5,213 nt of DNA from Acidobacteria bacterium 37-71-11. GTDB taxonomy: Bacteria > Acidobacteriota > Thermoanaerobaculia > Thermoanaerobaculales > Thermoanaerobaculaceae. Every line of letters begins with the position of its first letter. Positions within the stretch are counted from its first letter, which is position 1. The notes beneath the pieces were generated by a model that saw only the letters and a list, made by a program, of their open reading frames with translations, made no database searches and had not been told where the DNA came from. The translations under genes and the position numbers were made by a program. Positions 1-5,213 of the stretch are shown piece by piece. Where the stretch lies: contig NCBR01000245.1 in the NCBI GenBank assembly GCA_002279285.1, forward strand, positions 1 through 5,213. Direction: 5' to 3'.

Positions 1-158
1 GGGCCTCGGATGTCGTCGCCGGCGCCCTGATCGGAAGCGCGGTCGGCGAGTGGGTGGTCCGTCGACACGAGCCCGGCGCCGGCGCGCGCGTGGGGTGGGT
101 CGTCGTTCCCACCGTCGGGCCCGGCGCGGTCGGACTTCAGGTGGCCCGGTCGTGGTGA
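1..158 (+). CDS. PAP2-superfamily phosphatase, C-terminal end (partial)
   Basis: An open frame enters from the left edge (first complete codon at 3) and stops at TGA 156-158, giving 51 residues. It begins ASDVVAGALIGSAVGEWVV. This resembles the end of the third PAP2 (type 2 phosphatidic acid phosphatase) motif, SR-x5-H-x3-D, followed by the last membrane helix. The Asp at codon 3 would be the motif Asp; the preceding SR and His lie outside the window. The tail (VGWVVVPTVGPGAVGLQVARSW region) is a Gly/Val/Pro-rich strand-like end seen in some bacterial PAP2 proteins. Such enzymes are polytopic membrane proteins that dephosphorylate lipid phosphates or undecaprenyl pyrophosphate. The gene converges on dinB, with a 137-nt gap between the stops. 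The assignment rests on one short motif, so another small membrane protein with a terminal Gly-rich helix is possible. Confidence 0.55.
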   Translation, partial: ASDVVAGALIGSAVGEWVVRRHEPGAGARVGWVVVPTVGPGAVGLQVARSW

Positions 159-171
159 TGCGCGCTGCTCT

Positions 172-225
172 GGTACCTGGTACCTCATTTCGTCGATTGT
201 CTCCCGGAGTTGGGTGCCCGACACC
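172..225. repeat. REP-like inverted pair (REPIN-like) between convergent genes
   Basis: GGTACCTGGTACC at 172-184 faces GGTGCCCGACACC at 213-225 across a 28-nt spacer. Paired antiparallel, they match at 9 of 13 positions plus one G-T wobble, so the unit could form an imperfect hairpin. Read on the minus strand, the right arm is GGTGTCGGGCACC. That differs at only two positions from the GGTGTCAGGTACC found at 2785-2797, so one motif of form GGT-RYC-N-GG-Y-ACC occurs three times in the window. Extragenic position, short palindromic core and inverted pairing are the hallmarks of REP/REPIN elements mobilised by RAYT (TnpA-REP) transposases. No such transposase is in this window, and family membership is inferred. 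It may also act as transcription-end structure for the two converging genes. Confidence 0.4.
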
Positions 226-295
226 GGTCGTCGGCGCCGGCTGCCATCGGGTGCCCGCGCCGAACAACTCTGAGCGAAACGGGAAGGACGCCAGG

Positions 296-1378
296 CTACG
301 CGTCGTCGAACAGCTCGAGCTGACGGATCGCGGCCGGCACCAGGGTGGACACGGAAACTCCCAGGAGGCGCACCCTTCTTCGAGCGGCCTCGGTCCGCCG
401 GAGCAGGTTCTTGGCGGTCGAGCCGATCCGGCGGGCGTTGGTGGTCGGAACAGGGAAGGTGCGCGAGCGCGTGACCGTGGTGAAGTCCGGGTAGCGGACC
501 TTGAGCGTCACCGTGCACGCCGCGATGTCGCGCCGCACGAGGCCGCCGGCCACCTCCCGGGCCATCGCGTCGAGCTGCTCGTCCATCGCCTCGATGCGCG
601 ACAGGTCCCTGCGATATGTGTTCTCGGTGCCCAGGCTCTTGCGCTCGTGGTACGGTTCCACCGGCCGCTCGTCGATGCCGTTGGCGTACTCGTGTAGGGT
701 GCGGCCATGGCTGCGAAAGCGCGCGAGCAGGTCGGGAAGCGGGTGCGCGCGAAGCTGCGCAACCGTCGCCACCCCCATGGCCGCGAGGGCGCGTTCGGTC
801 GCGGGCCCCACCCCGTGCAGCCGCCGCACCGGAAGGGGATCCAGGAACGACCGCACGCGGGCGGGCGGGACGACCTTGAGGCCGTCCGGCTTGCAGCTGT
901 CCGACGCGATCTTGGCGACGAGGCAGTTGGGGCCGACGCCGACCGACACCGTGAGCCTGCGCTCCTCCCGGACGCGGCGCCGGATCTCCTTCGCGATCTC
1001 CGAAGCGGTGCCCGACGGCCCGAGGTGGTCCGTGACGTCGAGGTACGCCTCGTCGAGCGAGACGGTCTCGACCTCGGGCGTGATCTCGCGGTAGATCGCG
1101 AAGATCCTCTCCGACTCCCGGCGGTAACTGGGAAAGTCCGGGGCGAGGAACACGGTATCCGGGCACAGCCGTTTCGCCCGCGATGCCGGCATCGCCGAGT
1201 GGATGCCGTAGCGGCGCGCCTCGTAGTTGGCCGTCGCCACCACCCCGCGCCCCTCGGGGTCGCCGCCTACCACCACCGGCCTGCCGGCAAGCGACGGGTC
1301 GTCACGTACGTGCACGGCGGCGTAGTAGCAATCCATGTCGCAGTGGAGGATGCGGCGGACGTGATTGCCCTCGGCCAC
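296..1378 (-). CDS. dinB: DNA polymerase IV (Y-family translesion polymerase)
   Basis: Pol IV copies damaged templates with low fidelity and has no proofreading domain. From the GTG at 1378 the product has 360 residues, the usual Pol IV length. Landmarks in order: HCDMDCYYAAV with metal-binding Asp14 and Asp16 and Tyr19 at the steric-gate position that excludes ribonucleotides (Phe13 in E. coli); the NYEARRYGIHSAMP finger segment at about 51-64; SLDEAYLDVTD with catalytic Asp109 and Glu110; SVGVGPNCLVAKIASDSCKPDGL at about 145-167, where the usual NK/NR is NC; a helix-hairpin-helix thumb (HGVGPATERALAAMG) near 188-202; a little-finger domain from about 240; and a C-terminal QLELF beta-clamp-binding motif six residues from the end. 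A longer open frame runs back to 1609, but that extension is Arg-rich, unlike the family, and crosses the likely promoter. The gene is divergent from the M24 peptidase. I found no convincing LexA box, so SOS control is not shown. Confidence 0.95.
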   Translation of the reverse strand: MAEGNHVRRILHCDMDCYYAAVHVRDDPSLAGRPVVVGGDPEGRGVVATANYEARRYGIHSAMPASRAKRLCPDTVFLAPDFPSYRRESERIFAIYREITPEVETVSLDEAYLDVTDHLGPSGTASEIAKEIRRRVREERRLTVSVGVGPNCLVAKIASDSCKPDGLKVVPPARVRSFLDPLPVRRLHGVGPATERALAAMGVATVAQLRAHPLPDLLARFRSHGRTLHEYANGIDERPVEPYHERKSLGTENTYRRDLSRIEAMDEQLDAMAREVAGGLVRRDIAACTVTLKVRYPDFTTVTRSRTFPVPTTNARRIGSTAKNLLRRTEAARRRVRLLGVSVSTLVPAAIRQLELFDDA

Positions 1379-1384
1379 GGGAGC

Positions 1385-1390
1385 ATTGTA
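1385..1390 (-). promoter_or_regulatory. Probable -10 box of dinB (leaderless start)
   Basis: On the minus strand TACAAT (5 of 6 matches to TATAAT) lies exactly six bases before the chosen GTG start. Transcription from such a -10 box would begin at or next to the GTG itself, giving a leaderless mRNA. This agrees with the lack of any purine-rich Shine-Dalgarno sequence in front of that codon. No good -35 hexamer is visible 16-18 bases upstream. Confidence 0.4.
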
Positions 1391-1501
1391 CCGGGCGTTG
1401 CCGGAGACGCCGCGCCCACGACGTGCCCGGTGCCGGCGCGGACCGCAAGACGGCGCGCCCCACCGTCGCGCCCGCCGAGGTTCCATCGTCGAGCTCTGCG
1501 C

Positions 1502-1510
1502 TGGTAGACT
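1502..1510 (+). promoter_or_regulatory. Possible extended -10 promoter for the M24 peptidase gene
   Basis: TGGTAGACT fits an extended -10 element: TG, one base, then TAGACT (4 of 6 matches to TATAAT). It sits about 50 bases before the ATG, in the 183-nt divergent region shared with dinB. An 11-nt dyad, GGCAG-T-CTGCC (1518-1528), begins about eight bases downstream, near the expected transcription start, and could be an operator. No clear -35 box precedes it. A short motif in GC-rich DNA can arise by chance. Confidence 0.25.
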
Positions 1511-1547
1511 CGTCGCAGGCAGTCTGCCGTTGGGCGGGTTCGGCACG

Positions 1548-1554
1548 AAAGGAG
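1548..1554 (+). promoter_or_regulatory. Shine-Dalgarno site fixing the M24 start
   Basis: AAAGGAG lies seven bases before the ATG at 1562. It is the only strong ribosome-binding site near the 5' end of the peptidase gene. It supports translation starting upstream of the 20-bp duplication, in a frame that does not lead into the catalytic domain. Confidence 0.65.
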
Positions 1555-1561
1555 CGCAGCC

Positions 1562-2781
1562 ATGGGGGGTAGCGGTCTGGCCTCGAAGGAGATCATCGCC
1601 CAGAAGCATGCTCAGGCGCCCAGAAGCATGCTCAGGCGACCGAGAAGGTCCGAAACCTGGGCGTCGATCTCTGGATCACCTACGTCCAGGAGACGAGCGC
1701 AGGCGCGGAGCGGGCGTTCGCCTACATCTCGCCGGGCAACTTCACTTGGGAAAGCGCCGTCCTCGTCACACCGGAGGGCAAGCCCTCGGTCATCTGCGGC
1801 CGCCTGGATCAACAAGTCTTCGAGGAGTCCGGGCTGTTCAAGGACGTCACCACGTTCGTGCAGGACTTCAAGGCCCCCTTCATGGAGTACCTGGGTGCCG
1901 CGAAGCCGCGCAAGGTCGCGGTGAACTTCTCCCTGAACGACCCGAGCGCGGACGGCATCCCCCACGGGCGTTTCCTCCAGTTGGAATCGATGCTCAGGGA
2001 AGCCAGTCCCGAGGCCGAGATCGTCTCCGCGGAGCCGATCATCCAAGCGCTCATCACGCAAAAGACCCCTCTCGAGCTGGCGGCCATCGGGGAGGCGGTG
2101 GATCACACCGTGGACCTCTTCCGGGAGATCCACGCCTTCCTCAAGCCGGGACTCACCGAGAGGCACGTCTATGAGTTCATCGGCGAGCGCATGGCCCATC
2201 GCGGCCTCCAGCCCAGCTTCCAGACCCTCGTCTTCGCGGGCGACCGGGGCGCGGGCATGGGCCACGGCGACGCCACCGACAACGATCTCCGGCCCGGTGA
2301 TCTGGTGCACGTGGACATGGGGGTGTTCGTCCGCGGCTACGCCTCCGACATGCAGCGCACCTGGTACGTGGCGAAGCCGGGCGAGCAAGGGGCCCCCGAG
2401 GCGGCGAGGCGCGGGTTCGCCGTCATCGCCGACGCCAACGAGGCGTGCCGGAAGGCCCTCCGTCCCGGCGTCAAGGGCGTGGACGTCGATGCCATCGCCC
2501 GGGACATGGTCACCGGCGCGGGGTTCCCCGAGTACCCGCACGCCCTGGGCCACCAGGTCGGGCGCCACGTCCACGACGGCGGCGCTCTCCTGGGACCCGC
2601 CTGGGCGCGCTACCGGAACACGCCGTTCATGCCGGTTGCCGAGAACCAGGTGTTCACGCTCGAGCCCTCGCTCCACCTGCCGGGATTCGGCGCCGTGGGC
2701 ATCGAGGAGGACGTGGTCGTGACGCCCGAAGGCGCCCGCTTCCTCGCCCCGCCGCAGACCGAGCTGTGGATCGTGAAGTAA
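1562..2781 (+). CDS. M24-family Xaa-Pro peptidase, frameshifted by a 20-bp tandem duplication
   Basis: This is a metallopeptidase of the pita-bread fold (Xaa-Pro aminopeptidase/dipeptidase type), expected to cleave N-terminal residues preceding proline, probably in the cytoplasm as no signal peptide is seen. As written, the ATG at 1562 reads only to a stop at 1922-1924 (120 residues, mostly nonsense). From 1641 onward the true coding frame is one base different. Removing one 20-nt copy (1601-1620 or 1621-1640) gives 399 residues, normal for the family. Restored numbering: creatinase-type N-domain 1 to about 160; catalytic domain about 160-399. All five metal ligands are present: Asp245 (HVDMG), Asp256 (ASDMQRT), His324 (GHQVG), Glu361 (TLEPS) and Glu375 (GIEEDV). 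His228 (GHGDATD) and His331 (RHVHD) are the likely accessory histidines. The catalytic frame has no ATG, GTG or TTG before the GTG at 1858, and that one has no Shine-Dalgarno site, so efficient restart is doubtful. Substrate specificity cannot be read from sequence. Confidence 0.88.
1601..1640 (+). repeat. 20-bp tandem duplication inside the M24 gene
   Basis: CAGAAGCATGCTCAGGCG occurs at 1601-1618 and again at 1621-1638. With the two bases after each copy (CC, then AC) these are two adjacent 20-nt units differing at one position. Twenty is not a multiple of three, so the second unit shifts the frame. Both copies encode QKHAQA in their own frames, and the second continues straight into TEKVRNLGVDLW, a normal M24 N-terminus. 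One copy, or four, would keep the gene in frame; two or three would not. Confidence 0.95.
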
Positions 2782-2784
2782 TTC

Positions 2785-2797
2785 GGTGTCAGGTACC
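2785..2797 (+). repeat. Third REP-like 13-mer (GGTGTCAGGTACC)
   Basis: It lies four bases after the M24 stop codon. It shares GGT-N4-GGTACCTCA with 172-187 and differs at two positions from the minus-strand reading of 213-225. Here it appears as a single arm, with no clear inverted partner within the next 60 bases. It is intergenic, like the other copies. Confidence 0.4.
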
Positions 2798-2898
2798 TCA
2801 AACGACCTCCCTGTCCGTTCGATGCAGTTTCGGGGGTCCGCCGGCGTGGCACACCGCCTTGACCGGTGAAGGTGCCGACCGGGCGCCGAAGGAGGCGC

Positions 2899-3369
2899 GT
2901 GCATTCACGGCCGATGATCCGTCGGATCTTCCGCCTGGGAATCCTCCTCAAGGGGATCGACGGGTTTTTCGAGGTGGGGGCAGGCCTCGTCCTGCTGCTC
3001 TTCAAGCCTGGCCGACTCGACGCCTGGCTGGTCCTGGTAACCGCTCCCGAACTCAGCGAGGACCCCGGCGACTGGGTCGCCAACCACCTCCTACACCTTG
3101 CGGCGGGGCTCTCCGTCGGCACCGAACTCTTCGCCGCGCTCTACCTGCTTTCGCACGGCGCGGTCAAGGTACTGCTGGTACTGTCGCTGTGGCGAGAGAG
3201 GCAGTGGGCCTATCCGGCCGCGATCGCGCTCTTCTCCCTCTTCGTCGTCTACGAACTCTACCGCTTCTCGCTCTCCCATTCGCCCTGGCTCGCCGGTCTG
3301 GTGGTGCTCGACGCAGGTATCGTCGCGCTCACCGCTCTCGAGTTCGCCCGCCTGCGGGCCAGCAGATAG
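2899..3369 (+). CDS. DUF2127 family integral membrane protein
   Basis: A 156-residue hydrophobic protein of unknown function that matches the DUF2127 pattern. An N-terminal RLGILLKGIDGFFEVGAG runs into helix 1 (about 14-35). A polar loop with the SEDPGDWVANHLLHLAAGLS signature (about 53-72) leads into helix 2 and the HGAVKVLLV segment. The conserved WAYPAAIALFSLFVVYELYRF helix is at about 103-123, followed by a last helix at about 130-147. The GTG at 2899 is chosen because AAGGAGG (2889-2895) lies just before it, although the 3-nt spacing is tight. An ATG at 2914 (18 nt from that site) and a GTG at 2866 (no Shine-Dalgarno site) are alternatives; the extra residues from 2866 are Arg-rich and unlike a membrane protein start. 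It follows the M24 gene in the same direction after a gap of about 117 nt. No catalytic residues can be named. Confidence 0.82.
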   Translation: MHSRPMIRRIFRLGILLKGIDGFFEVGAGLVLLLFKPGRLDAWLVLVTAPELSEDPGDWVANHLLHLAAGLSVGTELFAALYLLSHGAVKVLLVLSLWRERQWAYPAAIALFSLFVVYELYRFSLSHSPWLAGLVVLDAGIVALTALEFARLRASR

Positions 3370-3381
3370 GCGCCACGCATT

Positions 3382-3418
3382 TGCCGACGAATCGGCATCG
3401 AGACACCATTGCGGTGTC
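3382..3418. terminator. Tandem hairpins between convergent genes (likely bidirectional terminator)
   Basis: Two perfect 6-bp stems follow each other. TGCCGA-CGAA-TCGGCA occupies 3382-3397. GACACC-ATTGC-GGTGTC occupies 3402-3418. They fill the 51-nt gap between the DUF2127 stop (3369) and the ligase stop (3421) and read the same on either strand. No T-tract follows on either side, so this is not a classical intrinsic terminator. Transcript-end protection or Rho-assisted stopping is possible. Confidence 0.45.
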
Positions 3419-3420
3419 CT

Positions 3421-5166
3421 CTACGCTGGCGGTCCCCCATGCACCGGCGCCGCTTCCGCCGCAGGTTTGCCTGTGTCCTCCGCCACCAACTGCCGCCGCA
3501 GGACCTTGCCGACCATCGTCTTCGGCAGCGAGTCGCGGAACTCGACGATCGATGGGCGCTTGTAGCCGGTGAGCCGCTCCCGGCAGAACTCGATGATCTC
3601 CTCGACCGTCGCCGTCTGTCCCGGCTTGAGCACGATGTACGCCTTGACGCGCTCGATGCTCCTCGGGTCGGGCACACCCGCGACGGCCGCTTCCAGGACC
3701 TTCGGATGCTGGAAGAGCACCTCTTCCACCTCGCGAGGGTAGACGTTGAAGCCGCCGACGATGATCATGTCCTTCTTGCGGTCGACGATCTGGATGTAGC
3801 CGTCCGCGTCCCGGCTGGCGATGTCGCCGGTGTACAGCCACCCGCCGCGCAGCGCCAGCCGCGTCTCCTCCGGCTTGTTCCAGTAGCCCTTCATCACCTG
3901 CGGTCCGCGGACGATCAGCTCGCCGGCTTCGCCCGGCGGCAGATCGACCTGGCCGGTTTCGAGATCCACGATGCGGCACTCGGTGTCCGGCCATGGCACG
4001 CCGATCGTGCCGATGCGGTTGTCGCCGTAGATCGGGTTGGAACTCACCACCGGCGTCGCCTCGCTCAAGCCGTACCCCTCGACGAGGCGCGCGCCGGTGA
4101 GGGTCTGGAACGTCCTCTGGACCTCGACCGGCAACCCCGCCGCGCCGCTCATGCACGCCTTGAGCGAGCCCAGGCTGTACTTGCCGAGATCGGGGTAGTT
4201 GTTGATCGCCACGTACAGTGTCGGCACGCCGGGGAAGAACGCCGGTTTGTCGCGGGTGATCGCCTTCAAGACGTGCTCCAGCTCGCGAGGGTTGGGGATG
4301 AGCGTCAGCGCCGCGCCAATCGCCATCCCCGCGTCCATGCACGTGGTCATCGCAAATGTGTGGAACAGCGGCAACGCGGTCAGGATCCCCTGCTGCCGGC
4401 TCGGGTCGAGGGCTTGGGTCAACCACTCGCGGCTCATGAGCGCGTTGGCGACCAGATTACTGTGCGTGATTTCCGCGGCCTTCGGCACGCCGGTGGTGCC
4501 GCCGGTGTAGAGCAGCACCGCCGTGTCCTCGGGGCGCACATCGACGGCCGGCTTGGTCGCCGGCGCCGAGGCAAGCACGTCCTGCAGCCAGCGATCGCCC
4601 GGATCGAGCGCGACGCGGTGGCCCTCCTTCTTCTCGACGGCAAGCGTGAACAGCGCCTTCAGGAGCGGCGGGAAGTATTCCTTGATGTTCGTCACGATGA
4701 CGTTCTTCAGGTTCGTGCTCGCCCGCACCTTCTGAACGTTCGAATAGAACCGCGAGAGGCAAATGATCGTCTCCGCGCCGGCGTCCTTGAGTTGAAATTC
4801 CAGCTCCCGCGGCACGTACAGCGGGTTGTTCGGCGCGACGATGGCGCCGAGCTTCAGGATCGCGAAGAAGCCGATGACGAACTGCGGGCAGTTCGGCAGA
4901 TACAGCGCCACGCGATCGCCCTTCCGCACGCCCATCGCCGCGAGCGCGTTCGCGAGCCGGTTGACCTGCTCGTCCAGCCGCCGGTACGAGAGTTTGGCCT
5001 CGAGCAAGCGCCCGCCAAGCTGGTGCACCACACCGCCGAAGATCGTGGCCGGCCAGTCGGGGTGTTTGGCCGCGCTTTCCTCGAGGAAGTGGTGCATCGG
5101 TACGGCGGGGTACTCGAGGGTGGGACGAACGCCGGCGTCGTAGAACTTGACCCACGGTCTTTCCAT
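3421..5166 (-). CDS. fadD: Long-chain acyl-CoA synthetase (FadD-like AMP-forming ligase)
   Basis: Adenylate-forming enzyme of the ANL superfamily. It activates a carboxylic acid, most likely a fatty acid, with ATP to an acyl-AMP and then transfers the acyl group to CoA, supplying beta-oxidation or lipid synthesis. The product is 581 residues, within the FadD range. Motifs: the ATP-binding loop YTGGTTGVPKA at 220-230, with ITHSNL after it; PLFHTFAMT at about 266; GYGLSEATPV at 364-373; the FadD-type signature GGWLYTGD at 441-448 with Asp447; the hinge region VDRKKDMIIVGGFNVYPREVEE at about 461-482; and catalytic Lys554 in LPKTMVGKVLRRQL. The N-terminal WVKFYDAGVRPTLEYP and HHFLEESAAKHPD segments are typical of soil-bacterial FadD homologues. 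The last 20 or so residues are an Ala/Pro-rich tail. The start ATG has GGGAGG five bases upstream. The chain length preferred is not readable, and another acyl substrate is possible. The gene is convergent with the DUF2127 gene. Confidence 0.93.
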   Translation of the reverse strand: MERPWVKFYDAGVRPTLEYPAVPMHHFLEESAAKHPDWPATIFGGVVHQLGGRLLEAKLSYRRLDEQVNRLANALAAMGVRKGDRVALYLPNCPQFVIGFFAILKLGAIVAPNNPLYVPRELEFQLKDAGAETIICLSRFYSNVQKVRASTNLKNVIVTNIKEYFPPLLKALFTLAVEKKEGHRVALDPGDRWLQDVLASAPATKPAVDVRPEDTAVLLYTGGTTGVPKAAEITHSNLVANALMSREWLTQALDPSRQQGILTALPLFHTFAMTTCMDAGMAIGAALTLIPNPRELEHVLKAITRDKPAFFPGVPTLYVAINNYPDLGKYSLGSLKACMSGAAGLPVEVQRTFQTLTGARLVEGYGLSEATPVVSSNPIYGDNRIGTIGVPWPDTECRIVDLETGQVDLPPGEAGELIVRGPQVMKGYWNKPEETRLALRGGWLYTGDIASRDADGYIQIVDRKKDMIIVGGFNVYPREVEEVLFQHPKVLEAAVAGVPDPRSIERVKAYIVLKPGQTATVEEIIEFCRERLTGYKRPSIVEFRDSLPKTMVGKVLRRQLVAEDTGKPAAEAAPVHGGPPA

Positions 5167-5170
5167 CTCT

Positions 5171-5208
5171 GCCTCCCTGCGGAGGTCACTGTCCGGCGCC
5201 GTGGAGGC
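5171..5208 (-). promoter_or_regulatory. fadD leader with Shine-Dalgarno site in a possible hairpin
   Basis: On the mRNA strand the Shine-Dalgarno GGGAGG (5172-5177) ends five bases before the ATG. CCUCC (5181-5185) can pair with GGAGG (5172-5176) around a GCAG tetraloop, which would bury the ribosome site. A second complement, GCCUCC (5203-5208), can pair with GGAGGC (5171-5176) instead, across a 26-nt loop. The two pairings exclude each other. Stems of 5-6 bp are short, so regulation is only a suggestion. Confidence 0.3.
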
Positions 5209-5213
5209 TCACA

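Noticed and set aside
249..257. Second GGGTGCCCG (also at 212-220) as a fourth REP copy
   Set aside because: Only nine bases match and the rest of the 13-mer core is not kept. It is plausible by chance in this composition.
50..697. Plus-strand open frame of 215 codons near the left end
   Set aside because: It is Arg-rich low-complexity sequence, overlaps the PAP2 tail in another frame and runs antisense into the end of dinB.
707..1507. Long (266-codon) plus-strand open frame opposite dinB
   Set aside because: It lies antisense to the clearly conserved Pol IV and is Arg/His/Pro-rich with no recognisable family pattern.
1379..1561. LexA/SOS operator between dinB and the M24 gene
   Set aside because: I looked for GAAC-N4-GTTC, GTTC-N7-GTTC and CTG-N10-CAG forms and found none convincing. 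TTCGGCACGAA near 1540-1550 is a short chance dyad next to the ribosome site.
1563..1572. Programmed slippage on the six-G run right after the M24 ATG
   Set aside because: A -1 shift there runs straight into TAG at 1570-1572, so it cannot reach the catalytic frame. No classical slippery heptamer was seen in the duplicated units either.
1379..1609. N-terminally extended dinB starting at 1609 or at an ATG at 1486
   Set aside because: The extra residues are Arg/Pro-rich and absent from Pol IV proteins. The extension would cover the TACAAT box, and the 1609 start also overlaps the start of the divergent M24 gene.
1612..2904. Long (430-codon) open frame antisense to the M24 gene
   Set aside because: It is in exact codon register opposite the true frame. 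In GC-rich DNA such antisense frames stay open because TTA, CTA and TCA codons are rare. The translation shows no domain or motif, while the sense strand has a full set of M24 ligands.
1..5213. Defence, mobile or other novel multi-gene system
   Set aside because: The genes are a PAP2-like tail, Pol IV, an M24 peptidase, a DUF2127 protein and an acyl-CoA ligase in mixed orientations with separate signals. Nothing indicates that they act as one system.

Overview
This is a GC-rich (about two-thirds G+C by eye) bacterial chromosomal window of ordinary housekeeping and metabolic genes. I see no phage, insertion sequence, CRISPR array, rRNA or tRNA. The protein styles (FadD-like ligase, Tyr-gated Pol IV, DUF2127 protein, stand-alone M24 peptidase) suit an uncultivated soil or sediment lineage such as Rokubacteria/Methylomirabilota, Chloroflexota, Acidobacteriota or a deltaproteobacterium. 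I cannot place it more precisely from sequence alone.

Layout, left to right. (1) 1-158, +: the last 51 codons of a probable PAP2-superfamily membrane phosphatase, cut by the window edge. (2) 159-295: a convergent intergenic gap holding a REP-like inverted pair of 13-nt motifs. (3) 296-1378, -: DNA polymerase IV (dinB), probably translated from a leaderless GTG. (4) 1379-1561: a divergent promoter region. (5) 1562-2781, +: an M24-family Xaa-Pro peptidase with all five metal ligands, but split near codon 19 by a 20-bp tandem duplication that shifts the frame. (6) 2782-2898: a short gap with a third copy of the REP-like motif. (7) 2899-3369, +: a small DUF2127 integral membrane protein. (8) 3370-3420: a convergent gap with two tandem hairpins, a likely bidirectional terminator. 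(9) 3421-5166, -: a long-chain acyl-CoA synthetase (FadD-like). Its Shine-Dalgarno sequence lies in a small hairpin. The last 47 bases are its leader.

The genes do not form an evident pathway. dinB is translesion DNA synthesis, the M24 protein is peptide catabolism or processing, the ligase activates fatty acids and the DUF2127 protein is of unknown function. Gene orientation alternates (+, -, +, +, -), so most are probably transcribed separately. The most notable item is the tandem duplication: deleting either copy restores a perfect 399-residue M24 protein. It is therefore a very recent mutation, a slippage-type on/off switch, or an assembly artefact. I found no convincing new multi-gene system.
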